Positions 45,078 through 57,024 of a stretch of 64,000 nt of DNA are shown here, in pieces. The position numbers were made by a program, and so were the translations under genes. Numbering within the stretch: position 1 is the first letter of the stretch; each line of letters starts with the position of its first letter. Below the pieces are notes generated by a model. The model was not told the DNA's origin. It made no database searches and was given only the letters and a program-made list of their open reading frames with translations. The stretch is from DASTFY01 sp963769115 (GTDB taxonomy: Bacteria > Actinomycetota > Acidimicrobiia > Acidimicrobiales > Ilumatobacteraceae). Where the stretch lies: assembly GCA_963769115.1 (NCBI GenBank), contig CAVYKN010000002.1, positions 1 through 64,000 on the forward strand. The letters are read 5' to 3'.

Positions 45078-45719
45078 TCAATCTCTGCGCCCGGTCAGGA
45101 CCAGGCGCAGGCCGAGCGCGACCATCACCAGGCCACCTGCTCCACCCATCAGCTCGATCCGCCGCGGGGACCCCTCGAACCAGCTCCGGACCGTGCCGGC
45201 GGCCACGCCGTAGGCACCATCGGACAGCAGCGCCAGCAGGCAGAACAGCAGCCCGAGCACGAGGAGCTGGAGGGTCGGGTGCCCGGCCTCGGGCCGGACG
45301 AACTGCGGCAGGACAGCCAGGAAGAACAGCGTCGTCTTGGGATTGGTGACGCCGACCAGGAACCCGTCCCGGACGAGCTGCGGCGTGGTCCGGACGGGCG
45401 CGGCGGTCCCGGCGGCGATGGCCGCCGACAACGAGCGCCGGTCCCGCCAGGCCCGCACCCCGAGGAAGACGAGGTACGCGCCGCCGATCAGCTTCATGGC
45501 CGTGAAGACGGCGCTGGACGTCGCCACGATTGCGCCCAACCCCGCCGCCACGGCGACGACCTGGACGCAGGCGCCGAGCGTGTTGCCGGCCACGGTGGCC
45601 ACGGCCGCCAGACGTCCGTAGGCGACGCCGCGGCTCACCACGAACAGCACGCTGGGGCCGGGGACGATGAGGAGCGCCTCGGCCGACAGGAGGAAGGCGA
45701 CGATCTGCGACGACGACAC
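45078..45719 (-). CDS. LysE/RhtB-family amino-acid exporter
   Basis: 213 residues with six hydrophobic segments. The signature 'LLIVPGPSVLFVVSRGVAYG' includes the P-G-P turn, followed by 'GNTLGACVQVVAVAAGLG', 'KLIGGAYLVFLGVRAWRDR' and 'GFLVGVTNPKTTLFFLAVLP'. This is the RhtB-like efflux family; the substrate is not predictable. GTG 45719 is leaderless (TACCGT 8 nt upstream). Divergent from the secreted hydrolase. Confidence 0.9.
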   Translation of the reverse strand: MSSSQIVAFLLSAEALLIVPGPSVLFVVSRGVAYGRLAAVATVAGNTLGACVQVVAVAAGLGAIVATSSAVFTAMKLIGGAYLVFLGVRAWRDRRSLSAAIAAGTAAPVRTTPQLVRDGFLVGVTNPKTTLFFLAVLPQFVRPEAGHPTLQLLVLGLLFCLLALLSDGAYGVAAGTVRSWFEGSPRRIELMGGAGGLVMVALGLRLVLTGRRD

Positions 45720-45727
45720 GGGTGGCC

Positions 45728-45733
45728 ACGGTA
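45728..45733 (-). promoter_or_regulatory. -10 element TACCGT for the LysE gene (leaderless)
   Basis: Eight nt upstream of GTG 45719 on the minus strand; it decides this start within a longer open frame. Confidence 0.5.
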
Positions 45734-45791
45734 GGCGCCGGCCCGCGGTCGCGCCCTGCGACTTCCCGGACCGGGAGGTTCTCGTGCCCGG

Positions 45792-45797
45792 TACGAT
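45792..45797 (+). promoter_or_regulatory. -10 element TACGAT for the secreted hydrolase (leaderless)
   Basis: Five nt upstream of GTG 45803. Confidence 0.5.
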
Positions 45798-45802
45798 CCG
45801 GC

Positions 45803-47662
45803 GTGCGGGTCCGGCGGATGGTGGCGGCGCTGGTGGTGGTGGCGCTCGGTGGTTCCATCCCGGCCGTGGTGCGCCCCGCAGCGCAGCACCGACTGTCCGC
45901 TGCCCGGTGTGCCGGAGCCGCTGCGGCACGGTTCGCGGCCTCTCGACCGCCGACCGGGCGGGCGGGCCATCGACTCGCCTTCGAGCTGCACCGCGCCGGC
46001 GGCAGCCGAGTCGCCCGAGGGACATCGTCGCCGTCGAGGGCGGCGGGTACACGACGTCTCGAGCCGCGACTACTACTCGAGCTGTCGAGCGCTCCGACAC
46101 GCACCAGCTGCTGCTGGTCGACACGCGGCACCGGCACTCGGCGGTCGTCGACTGCCGGACTGCAGTCGTACGAGGGCGACTACTCCCGCAACGTGCGGAC
46201 GTGCAGCCGCGCTCGGCGCCGACAACGACGTCTGGGGCACCGCGTTCGCCGTCGAGGACATGGTGGCCGTGCTCGACCACCTCGACATCGACCGCGTCGA
46301 CATGTACGGCGACTCCTACGGCAGCTTCTTCCGCAGGCCTTCGCCGTGCGCCACCCCGAACGGGTCCGCACGATCGTGCTCGACGCCACGTACCCGGTCG
46401 CCGACCAGGACCCGTGGTACCCCGACATGACCCGCGCCATCGCCGACTCCTTCCGCACCGTCTGCGGGCGCGACCCGGGTTGCGCGGCGCTCGGCGGCGA
46501 CCCGGTCGAGCGCTGCGCCGCCTGGCCGACGAGCTGGCCGAGGAGCCGCTGACCGGGCGGGCGCCCACGGCGACGGCGACGTGCAGGAGGTGACGATCGA
46601 CGCGCCGATGCTGTCGTCGCTCGCCGCCGGCCACTTCAGCACGAGCGTCTACCGCGAGCTCGACGCCGCCGGACGCGCCTACCTGGACGACGGCGATCCG
46701 GCCCGCTCCTGCGCATCGCGTCCGAGCAGAACGTGCCCGGCGACGCCGGCGACCTCGCCGACTCCTCGGAGGGCTGTACGCCGCGGTCATCTGCAACGAC
46801 TACCCGCAGCTCTGGGACATCACCTCACCCCTCGGCACCCGCGCCGGCCCAGTTCGAGGAGGCCGTGGCCGAGCTGAAGGCGACCACGCCGGACGTGTTC
46901 GCCCCCTTCACCATCGACGAGTGGCTGGCCTCGCCCTGGACGGAGTTCGAGAGCTGCATCGGCTGGCACCCGCCGTCCACCTGGGTCCCGCGCGTCCCCG
47001 AGCCGCCCGTCCACCCCGACGTCCCGGCGCTCGTGCTGGTGGGCGACTCGACACGATCACGTCACCCGAGGGCTCGCGCATCGTGGCCGACAACTTCCCC
47101 GCTCGACGTACGTCGAGGTCGCCAACATGACCCACGTGACGGCGCTGGCCGACTTCCCGCGGTGCGCGTCGGACATCGCCGTGCGCTTCGTGGAGACCGG
47201 CGGCGATGCCGGCGACACGTCGTGCGCGGCCGAGTACCAGGAGGTGCGCACGGTCGAGGAGTTCCCCGAGCGCCTGCAGGACGTGACGCCGGCCCGGGGC
47301 GGGCATCGACCGCACGGCCAAGGTCGTCACGGCCGCCGTCCAGACCGTCGGCGACATGATCGCCCTGGTGGTCGATGTACGGCGAAGCCGGCGTCGGCCT
47401 GCGCGGTGGCACCTTCACCACGACCGGCCTCGACGACGTGAGCTTCGAGATGGACGGCCTCCGCTGGGTCGACGATCTCCGCGTGAGCGGGCGGGTGCGC
47501 TGGGACCGTGCGACCGGCGAGGCCTCCGCGACCCTGCGGCTCTCGGGAGCGGCCGGCGGTTCGCTGGAGGCCACCTGGAACGACTGGGATACCCGGGCCG
47601 AGGCCCACGTGACGGGCCGCGTCGGCGGCCGCGCCGTCGACGCGGTGGTGCCCGCTCCCTAG
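45803..47662 (+). pseudogene. Secreted TAP-like alpha/beta hydrolase broken by many indels
   Basis: About 620 residues if read through frame changes. A signal peptide ('RRMVAALVVVALGGSIPAVV') starts at GTG 45803. 'VPEPLRHGSRPLDRRPGGR', 'TYPVADQDPWYPDMT', nucleophile 'MYGDSYGSFF', 'TSPEGSRIVADNFP' and 'MTHVTALADFPRCASDI' appear in order in all three frames and match tripeptidyl-aminopeptidase-like exported hydrolases. I count at least eight frame changes and no obvious nonsense substitutions, so the protein is probably intact in the real genome or was lost very recently. It may release C- or N-terminal peptides outside the cell. Confidence 0.75.
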
Positions 47663-47707
47663 CAGCGCCCAGCCATCTGACGCGACCCCGCGTGGGATCC
47701 TGGGCGC

Positions 47708-50467
47708 GTGAGCGAACGCGCCGGAGCGGCCGCCGGACCGCAGGACCGTGATGACAGCCTGCGGGCGGACGTACGTCGGATCACCACCCTGCTCGGCCAG
47801 ACGCTCGCCCGACAGGAGGGACCCGAGCTCCTGGACCTGGTCGAGCACGTACGCCTCCTCGTGCGCCGCGACCCGGTCGCGGTGGCCGACCGGGTGCGCG
47901 AAGTGAGCGGTGTCACGGCCGCCCGGCTGGTCCGCGCCTTCGACACCTACTTCCACCTCGCGAACGTGGTGGAGCAGGTCCATCGCGGCCGCGAGCTGCG
48001 CCGGCGACGGGCGGAGGACGGCGGCTGGCTGGACCGCGCCGCGGCGCTCCTCGCCGGACGGGACGTGAGCCAGGCCGAGCTCGAGCGGGTGGCCACACGT
48101 CTGGAGGTACGACCGGTCTTCACCGCCCACCCGACGGAGGCGGCCCGCCGATCGACGCTGACCAAGCTGCGGTCGATCGCCGACGTGCTCGACGCCGAGG
48201 CGGCGGAAGCGGCCCTCGCCCCCGGGCCGGGGCTCAGCGACCGCACGGATCGGCTGCTGGCCGAGATCATCGACCTGCTCTGGCTGACCGACGAGCTCAG
48301 GCGGGAGCGGCCGGAGCCGATCGACGAGGCCCGCAACCTCGTCTACCACCTGGAGGATGCCGCCCGGTCGACCGTGCCCGTCGTGCTGACCGATCTGGCG
48401 GCGATGTTCGCCCGGTTCGGGGTCGATCTCCCGGTCACCTCCGCCCCGCTCCGGTTCGGCACGTGGACGGGCGGCGACCGTGACGGCAACCCCAACGTGA
48501 CGGCCGAGGTCACGATGCAGGTGCTGACGCTGCAGCACGAGCAGGGGATCCGGGTCGCCGAACGGTTCCTCGAGGCGCTCGTGGAGGAGCTGAGCGTGTC
48601 GTCCCGGGTCGCCGGCGCGTCGGCCGAGCTGCTGGAATCGCTCGCCCGCGACCTGGACCGGCTCCCGGAGGTAGATCCCCGCTACCGCCGCATCAACGTC
48701 GAGGAGCCGTACCGGCTCAAGATCTCGTGCATCCGCGCCAAGCTGGCCCGCACCCGGGCCCGCCTGGCCGCCGGCGCCAGTGGACGACACGATCCCGGCA
48801 CCGACTACCTCGGCGCCGCGGGCCTGGTCGAGGACCTCGAGGTCCTGCGCCGATCGCTCATCGAGCACCACGGCGAGCTGGTGGCCAGCGGTCGGCTGTC
48901 CACGCTGGTGCGGACGGTGAGCGCCATGGGCCTCCACCTCGCGACCATGGACGTGCGCGAGCACGCGGCCGCCCACCACCTCGCGCTGGCCGCGATGGTC
49001 GACCGGCTCGGTGAGACCGATCTTCCGTACGGTGAGCTCGACGCGCCGCAGCGCACCGCCTGGCTGGTGCGCGAGCTCGGCGGCCGTCGTCCGCTGGCCG
49101 GTGCCTTCGCACCCCTGGCTGGGCGGCCGGCCGAGGTCTTCGAGGTCTTCAACACCATCCGGCGGGCGCAGGCCCGCTTCGGCGCCGGCGTCGTCGAGTC
49201 CTACATCATCTCGATGACCGAAGGCGTCGACGACGTGCTCGCCGCGGTCGTGCTGGCCCGGGAGGCCGGGCTGGTCGACGTCCACGCCGGAACAGCACGC
49301 GTCGGCTTCGTGCCCCTGCTCGAGCAGGTGCGCGAGCTCCACAACGCCGGCCCGCTGCTCGACGAGCTGCTCTCCGTGCCCGAGTACCGGACGGTCGTCG
49401 CCGCCCGGGGCGGGGTGCAGGAGGTGATGCTCGGCTACTCGGACTCCAACAAGGACGCCGGGATCACCACCAGTCAGTGGGAGATCCACCGCGCCCAGCG
49501 GGCCCTGCGGGACGTGGCTGCCCGCCACGGCGTCCGGCTGCGCCTCTTCCACGGTCGGGGCGGCACGGTCGGCCGCGGCGGCGGACCGACCCACGACGCC
49601 ATCCTCGCCCAACCCTGGAGCACGCTCGACGGGGCGATCAAGGTGACGGAGCAGGGCGAGGTCATCAGCGACAAGTACCTGCTCCCCGCGCTGGCCCGCG
49701 AGAACCTGGAGCTGACGGTGGCCGCCGTCGTACAGGCCGCGGTGCTGCACACGGCCCCCCGCCAGCCGGACACCGACCTGGCCCGGTGGGGAGTCGCCAT
49801 GGACGCGGTGAGCGAAGCGGCGGCCCGCAGCTACCGGGGGCTGGTCGACCACCCCGACCTGCCGCGCTACTTCTGGTCGACGACCCCGACCGAGCTGCTG
49901 GGAGCGCTCAACCTGGGCTCCCGCCCGGCCCGCCGACCGGACGGCGACGGTGGCCTGGCCGGGCTCCGGGCCATCCCGTGGGTGTTCGGCTGGACGCAGT
50001 CCCGCCAGATCGTGCCCGGGTGGTTCGGCGTCGGCGCCGGCCTGGCCGCCGCCAGGGAGGCCGGGCTGGGCGACGTGCTCGACGACATGCGCGAGCGCTG
50101 GCACTTCTTCGCCACCTTCGTCTCCAACGTCGAGATGACCCTCATGAAGTCCGACCTCGGGATCGCCCGGCGGTACGTCGAGCGGCTGGGGGAACCGGAC
50201 CTCTGGCCGCTGTTCGAGCTCATCACGGCCGAGCACGACCGGACCGTCGCCGAGGTCCTGCGCTTGACCGGCGAGGCCCAACTCCTGGATGCCAACCCCC
50301 TCCTCCAGCGGACCCTCGGGGTGCGGGACCTCTACCTGGAGCCGCTCCATCACCTGCAGATCGAGCTGCTCGTGCGCCGCCGGGAGGGCGAGGACGATCC
50401 GGAGCTCGCACGGGCCCTCCTGCTCACGGTCAACGGCATCGCCGCCGGCCTGCGCAACACGGGGTAG
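47708..50467 (+). CDS. ppc: Phosphoenolpyruvate carboxylase
   Basis: Anaplerotic fixation of bicarbonate onto PEP to give oxaloacetate. 919 residues from GTG 47708. Catalytic His in 'VFTAHPTEAARRST', 'WTGGDRDGNPNVTAEVT', 'MLGYSDSNKDAGITTSQW', the glycine-rich loop 'FHGRGGTVGRGGGPTHDA' and the C-terminal 'NGIAAGLRNTG' are all present. Complete and unbroken, unlike the preceding gene. Followed at 5 bp by a PfkB kinase that probably shares its message. Confidence 0.97.
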   Translation: MSERAGAAAGPQDRDDSLRADVRRITTLLGQTLARQEGPELLDLVEHVRLLVRRDPVAVADRVREVSGVTAARLVRAFDTYFHLANVVEQVHRGRELRRRRAEDGGWLDRAAALLAGRDVSQAELERVATRLEVRPVFTAHPTEAARRSTLTKLRSIADVLDAEAAEAALAPGPGLSDRTDRLLAEIIDLLWLTDELRRERPEPIDEARNLVYHLEDAARSTVPVVLTDLAAMFARFGVDLPVTSAPLRFGTWTGGDRDGNPNVTAEVTMQVLTLQHEQGIRVAERFLEALVEELSVSSRVAGASAELLESLARDLDRLPEVDPRYRRINVEEPYRLKISCIRAKLARTRARLAAGASGRHDPGTDYLGAAGLVEDLEVLRRSLIEHHGELVASGRLSTLVRTVSAMGLHLATMDVREHAAAHHLALAAMVDRLGETDLPYGELDAPQRTAWLVRELGGRRPLAGAFAPLAGRPAEVFEVFNTIRRAQARFGAGVVESYIISMTEGVDDVLAAVVLAREAGLVDVHAGTARVGFVPLLEQVRELHNAGPLLDELLSVPEYRTVVAARGGVQEVMLGYSDSNKDAGITTSQWEIHRAQRALRDVAARHGVRLRLFHGRGGTVGRGGGPTHDAILAQPWSTLDGAIKVTEQGEVISDKYLLPALARENLELTVAAVVQAAVLHTAPRQPDTDLARWGVAMDAVSEAAARSYRGLVDHPDLPRYFWSTTPTELLGALNLGSRPARRPDGDGGLAGLRAIPWVFGWTQSRQIVPGWFGVGAGLAAAREAGLGDVLDDMRERWHFFATFVSNVEMTLMKSDLGIARRYVERLGEPDLWPLFELITAEHDRTVAEVLRLTGEAQLLDANPLLQRTLGVRDLYLEPLHHLQIELLVRRREGEDDPELARALLLTVNGIAAGLRNTG

Positions 50468-50472
50468 CGAAG

Positions 50473-51409
50473 ATGGCCCGGGCGGACGGTGCACCCGTCG
50501 ACGTCCTCGTCGTGGGCGACATCGCCACGGACGTCCTGGTGCTCGCCGACGGTCCGCGCGCCGCGGGGACCGATACGCCCTCCCGGATCGAGGAGCGCGA
50601 CGGCGGGCAGGGGGCCAACCAGGCTCGCTGGCTGGCGGCCGAGGGCGTCCACGCCGGCCTCGCAGCGCGGGTCGGCCGGGCGGGCCGGGCTCGGTGGGAA
50701 CGGTCGCTGCGGGCCGGCGGCGTCGTCCCGTTCCTGACCGGTGATGCGGCCCGGCCGACCGGGCGGATCGTCGTGCTGGTCGACCCGGTCACCGGCGAGC
50801 GCGACATGTTCAGCGATCGCGGGGCCGGTGCCGCGCTCACAGCGCGCGATCTGGCCCGAGGCCTGACGTCCACCCGCCGGTGGGTGCACGTGTCCGGCTA
50901 CGCCCTGTTCGGTGAGCACGGCACGGCCGTGATGGGCGCGGTCCGACGCTCCGCCGAGGCCCGCGGGCTCGGCATCTCCGTCGACCCGGCATCGAGCGCC
51001 GACCTCTCGCGCTTCGGCGTCGAGCGGTTCCTCGCCCTGGTCAGCGGGGTCGACCTGCTGCTCCCCAACCTGGACGAGGCTCGCCTGTTGACGGGCGCCA
51101 CCGCTGGAGACGCCGGGACAGCGGCCGCCGCACTGCTCGAGGTCGCCCGCACCGTGGTGGTGACGGACGGCGCAGCAGGAGCTGTCTCAGCGTCGACATC
51201 GCGATCGCCATCGACGCCGACGCGGCAAGGCGCGCACCGTGAGCGCCGTCGAGGTCGACCGCGTCGTCGACACCACGGGCGCGGGCGACGCGTTCGCGGC
51301 CGGCTACCTGGCCGCGCTCCTCGACGGCTCCGACGCCGCGGCATGCCTCAGCCGCGGCAGCCGCGCCGCGGCTCGGGCGGTGGGCACGGTCGGTGCCCAG
51401 CCGCCCTGA
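50473..51409 (+). CDS. PfkB-family carbohydrate/nucleoside kinase, frameshifted
   Basis: About 312 residues. Signature 1 'ERDGGQGANQARWLA' and signature 2 'VVDTTGAGDAFAAGYLAAL' with the catalytic Asp define a ribokinase-like ATP-dependent kinase. The frame changes between 51190 and 51230 (probably two indels with a net gain of one base), so a C-terminal piece carrying the catalytic Asp falls out of frame. Substrate unknown. It lies 5 bp downstream of ppc. Confidence 0.8.
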
Positions 51410-51433
51410 CCGTGGGCGCCTGTGTCCGCCGGC

Positions 51434-51811
51434 TCAGCCGGCGTTCTGCCAGAGCCCGAGCAGGTTGCCCTCACAGTCGGTGAAGTAGGCCGCGAACCCC
51501 ATGTCCCCGACCGGCATCTTCTTCTCCACCGTCGAGCCTCCACGGGACTCGATCGTGGCCAGCGTGGCGTCGATGTCGTCGACGTCGATGGTGATGATCG
51601 GGGTGGCGATGTTGGCCTGGCGGGCGAACATCCCGCCGCCGATGTAGCCCGGCTCCGTCGGCCCTTGGTCACCCGACGGACCGGTGGAAGCGATGTGGTA
51701 GTCGAGCTCGGGGATGCCCTGGATCTGCCAGCCGAACACGTCCTGGTAGAAGCTGGTGGCCCGATCGACATCGTCGTAGGGGACCTCGAAGTGCACGACT
51801 TTTCCAGCCAT
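51434..51811 (-). CDS. VOC-family (glyoxalase-like) protein
   Basis: 125 residues with a strong AGGAGGTATGAG ribosome binding site. 'VVHFEVPYDDVDRATSFYQD' followed by V-F-G-W, and 'GFAAYFTDCEGNLLGLWQN', are the two halves of a single VOC module related to CFP-30/dioxygenase-like stand-alone proteins. Putative metal ligands are His7 and the acidic residue near the C-terminus. Substrate unknown. The longer open frame upstream is not VOC-like. Confidence 0.87.
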   Translation of the reverse strand: MAGKVVHFEVPYDDVDRATSFYQDVFGWQIQGIPELDYHIASTGPSGDQGPTEPGYIGGGMFARQANIATPIITIDVDDIDATLATIESRGGSTVEKKMPVGDMGFAAYFTDCEGNLLGLWQNAG

Positions 51812-51890
51812 CTCATACCTCCTGGGAATGGATCTCTCGGACACGGACGTCGATGCGACGCCACTCAGGGATCGTAGGCAGAGGGGTGTG

Positions 51891-52235
51891 TCACCCTTCC
51901 TCGACGCCGGTGCTGGATTCGAGCAGCCGCCGGGCGCGGCGCCCGAGATCACCGAGATCGACCCTCCCCGCGTCGGCCGCATCGGCGAGGCGGCGGGCCA
52001 GGTCCAGGGCGTCGGCCACGATCGGCGCCTGCACGGCCGCCTCCTCACCCATGTCCTGCAGGATGGTCCGCTCGGTGCGGGAGGCGACGATCGGGGACGC
52101 CATCCCCTCCACCCAGACCCTGGTGCGGCGGCCCTCACCCCGTTCATCGCCCCGCAACGGCTCCAGCGCGTAGATCTTGTCGGCCCGGGCGAACTTGCCG
52201 AAGCCCAGGAACACCATGCGGGGACCGGTCGTCAT
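51891..52235 (-). CDS. DUF370/RemA-like protein
   Basis: 114 residues. 'VFLGFGKFARADKIYALEPL' and then 'GRRTRVWVEGM' with 'ASRTERTIL' follow the pattern of RemA-like proteins (G-F-G-N-x-V-x-x-x-R, G-R-R-T-R-A). RemA is a DNA-binding matrix-gene regulator in Bacillus. The basic tail is longer here. The similarity is partial, so a role in gene regulation is tentative. It is encoded downstream of the broken nuclease on the same strand. Confidence 0.55.
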   Translation of the reverse strand: MTTGPRMVFLGFGKFARADKIYALEPLRGDERGEGRRTRVWVEGMASPIVASRTERTILQDMGEEAAVQAPIVADALDLARRLADAADAGRVDLGDLGRRARRLLESSTGVEEG

Positions 52236-52307
52236 GACCCAAGTATCTCCGACGGGTGTCGCACAGCTCTGAGCCGCCGCGCTCGTCCAGGTGCGCGATG
52301 CATCGGC

Positions 52308-55313
<3,006 letters not shown>

Positions 55314-55355
55314 GAGAGTCCCCCCTCTCAGTCGGTCGTCCGAGCGTACCAGGGG

Positions 55356-55361
55356 TACAAT
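55356..55361 (+). promoter_or_regulatory. -10 element TACAAT upstream of osmC
   Basis: A near-consensus -10 that lies 35 nt before the GTG of osmC, so this transcript has a short leader and a GCAGGAGG ribosome site. It is in the divergent region with the nuclease gene. Confidence 0.45.
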
Positions 55362-55396
55362 CGCCCGCTTCAGGTCAGCTGAGCAGGAGGTGTGCC

Positions 55397-55822
55397 GTGC
55401 CGGCGAATGGCAGCGCGGAGTGGAAGGGGGATCTTCCGACGGGGTCGGGGACCTTCACGGCGGGCGACAGCATCAGCGGTGGCTACACCTTCAAGTCCCG
55501 CTTCGAGGACGGCCCGGGATCGAACCCGGAGCAGCTCATCGCGGCCGCTCACGCCTCCTGCTTCTCGATGGCGTTCGCCAACATGCTCGCGGAAGCGGGC
55601 TTCACGCCGGAGTCGATCCGAACCGACGCCACGGTGACCTTGCGCAGGGTCGACGGCGCTCCCACCATCGCGGAGATCGCTCTGGTCACCGAGGGTCGGG
55701 TGCCCGGGATCGATGAGGCGGCCTTCGCCGAGCACGCCGCAGCCGCCAAGGCCGGGTGTCCTGTGAGCAGGGCCCTGGCGTCCGTACCCGAGATCACCCT
55801 CGAGGCCAGGCTGGTCCAGTAG
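55397..55822 (+). CDS. osmC: OsmC-family organic hydroperoxide reductase
   Basis: 141 residues. The peroxidatic Cys is in 'AAAHASCFSMAFANML' and the resolving Cys in 'AAKAGCPVSRAL', the two-Cys layout of OsmC (thiol-dependent peroxide reduction). 'YTFKSRFEDGPGSNPEQLIA' is the typical N-terminal beta region. GTG start 55397 with an AGGAGG ribosome binding site. Divergent from the secreted nuclease. Confidence 0.93.
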   Translation: MPANGSAEWKGDLPTGSGTFTAGDSISGGYTFKSRFEDGPGSNPEQLIAAAHASCFSMAFANMLAEAGFTPESIRTDATVTLRRVDGAPTIAEIALVTEGRVPGIDEAAFAEHAAAAKAGCPVSRALASVPEITLEARLVQ

Positions 55823-55902
55823 ACGTCCTCGGCCTGGGTGTAGGAGTTGCGGGTCCTGGAGCGATGAAGGGGTTGGTCCCCCAACCCGAGAGGAAGAGCG
55901 CG

Positions 55903-56826
55903 ATGCCTTCGTCGATCACCACCACGCCGACCGCCACCCCACCGATCGCCAGCGAGGTCACGCCGTACCTCGCGGTGTCGGACGGCACTGCCGCCCTCGA
56001 GTGGTACGGCCGGGCCTTCGGCGCCGAGGAGCAGTTCCGCGTCGTCGGCGACGACGGGCGGCTGGGCCACGCGGAGTTCACGATCGGAGCGGCGCGGTTC
56101 ATGCTGTCCGACGAGTACCCCGAGATCGGTGTCGCCTCGCCGACGACGCTCGGCGGGGCCGGAGCGGCGCTGCACCTGTCGGTCAGCGACGTCGACACGC
56201 TCTTCGCCCGGGCCGTCGACGCCGGAGCGACCACCCTGTCGGCGCCCGCTGACCAACCGCATGGCGCCCGCCACGGCACCCTGCTCGACCCGTTCGGGCA
56301 CCGGTGGATGCTGTCGCAGCAACTCGAGGAGTTCGACGTCGACACCTACCGCGACCGTTCCGAGGGGAGCGGCTTCGAGGTCGTCGGTGCCGGGCCCGAC
56401 GAAGCGATCACCGTGGCCGACCGGCCGGGCACGGGCGGCGGCATCTGGGCCGGCGCCTTCTACGAGGACGCGCTGGCCGGCATCCGCTTCCTGGTCGACG
56501 TGCTGGGATTCGAGGAGCAGCTCGTAGTCACCGGCCCCGACGAGCGGACCGTCGTCCACAGCCAGCTCCGGTGGCCCGAGGGCGGTGTGGTCCAGGCCGG
56601 CACCTACGACCCCGCCAACGAGTTCAGCCGCCCGCCGGGATCGCAGGCGCTGTACGTCGTGACCGCCGACCCGCACGCGGTCTGGGAGCGTTGTCGGGCC
56701 GCGGGAGTGACCGTCGTGCGCGAGCCGGAGGCGCCCGACTACGACCCAGACGGCATGGGCTTCGCCATCCGGGACCCCGAGCAGAACATCTGGTCGTTCG
56801 GGTCCTACGGCCTCGGCGAGGGCTGA
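55903..56826 (+). CDS. Two-module VOC (PhnB-like) protein
   Basis: 307 residues with two VOC modules in tandem (about 20-145 and 160-300). Module 1 begins 'EVTPYLAVSDGTAALEWYGR' and ends 'HGTLLDPFGHRWMLSQQLE'; module 2 begins 'RFLVDVLGFEEQLVVTG' and ends 'FAIRDPEQNIWSFGSY'. The combination suits a monomeric PhnB/Glo_EDI_BRP-like protein. Start ATG 55903 with a GAGAGGAAG ribosome site; an open frame upstream overlaps osmC out of frame. Substrate unknown. Confidence 0.85.
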   Translation: MPSSITTTPTATPPIASEVTPYLAVSDGTAALEWYGRAFGAEEQFRVVGDDGRLGHAEFTIGAARFMLSDEYPEIGVASPTTLGGAGAALHLSVSDVDTLFARAVDAGATTLSAPADQPHGARHGTLLDPFGHRWMLSQQLEEFDVDTYRDRSEGSGFEVVGAGPDEAITVADRPGTGGGIWAGAFYEDALAGIRFLVDVLGFEEQLVVTGPDERTVVHSQLRWPEGGVVQAGTYDPANEFSRPPGSQALYVVTADPHAVWERCRAAGVTVVREPEAPDYDPDGMGFAIRDPEQNIWSFGSYGLGEG

Positions 56827-56856
56827 CCCGGTTCCGCGGGCCGGACAGCACGCTGG

Positions 56857-56929
56857 CGCCCTCGACAGGATTCGAACCTGTGGCCTACTGCTCCGGAGGC
56901 AGTCGCTCTATCCCCTGAGCTACGAGGGC
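56857..56929 (-). tRNA. tRNA-Arg (anticodon CCG)
   Basis: A 73-nt cloverleaf on the minus strand. Acceptor GCCCTCG/CGAGGGC, anticodon stem ACTGC/GCAGT with loop CTCCGGA, T loop GTTCGAATC. No integration remnant is seen next to it. It is divergent from argS, the synthetase that charges it. Confidence 0.95.
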
Positions 56930-57009
56930 GGGAGAAGCCAAGGATAGCGAGAGACGCCCGACCGGAGGGCGGCCGAAGGAACCGGAGAGGACCTCACCAC
57001 CTCCTGGGC

Positions 57010-57015
57010 CACAAT
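57010..57015 (+). promoter_or_regulatory. -10 element CACAAT for argS (possibly leaderless)
   Basis: Nine nt upstream of ATG 57025; a weaker match than the others. Confidence 0.35.
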
Positions 57016-57024
57016 GGCAGCTCC

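Noticed and set aside
47327..50494. Minus-strand ORF (1055 codons) over ppc
   Set aside because: Antisense to an unambiguous PEP carboxylase; no motifs.
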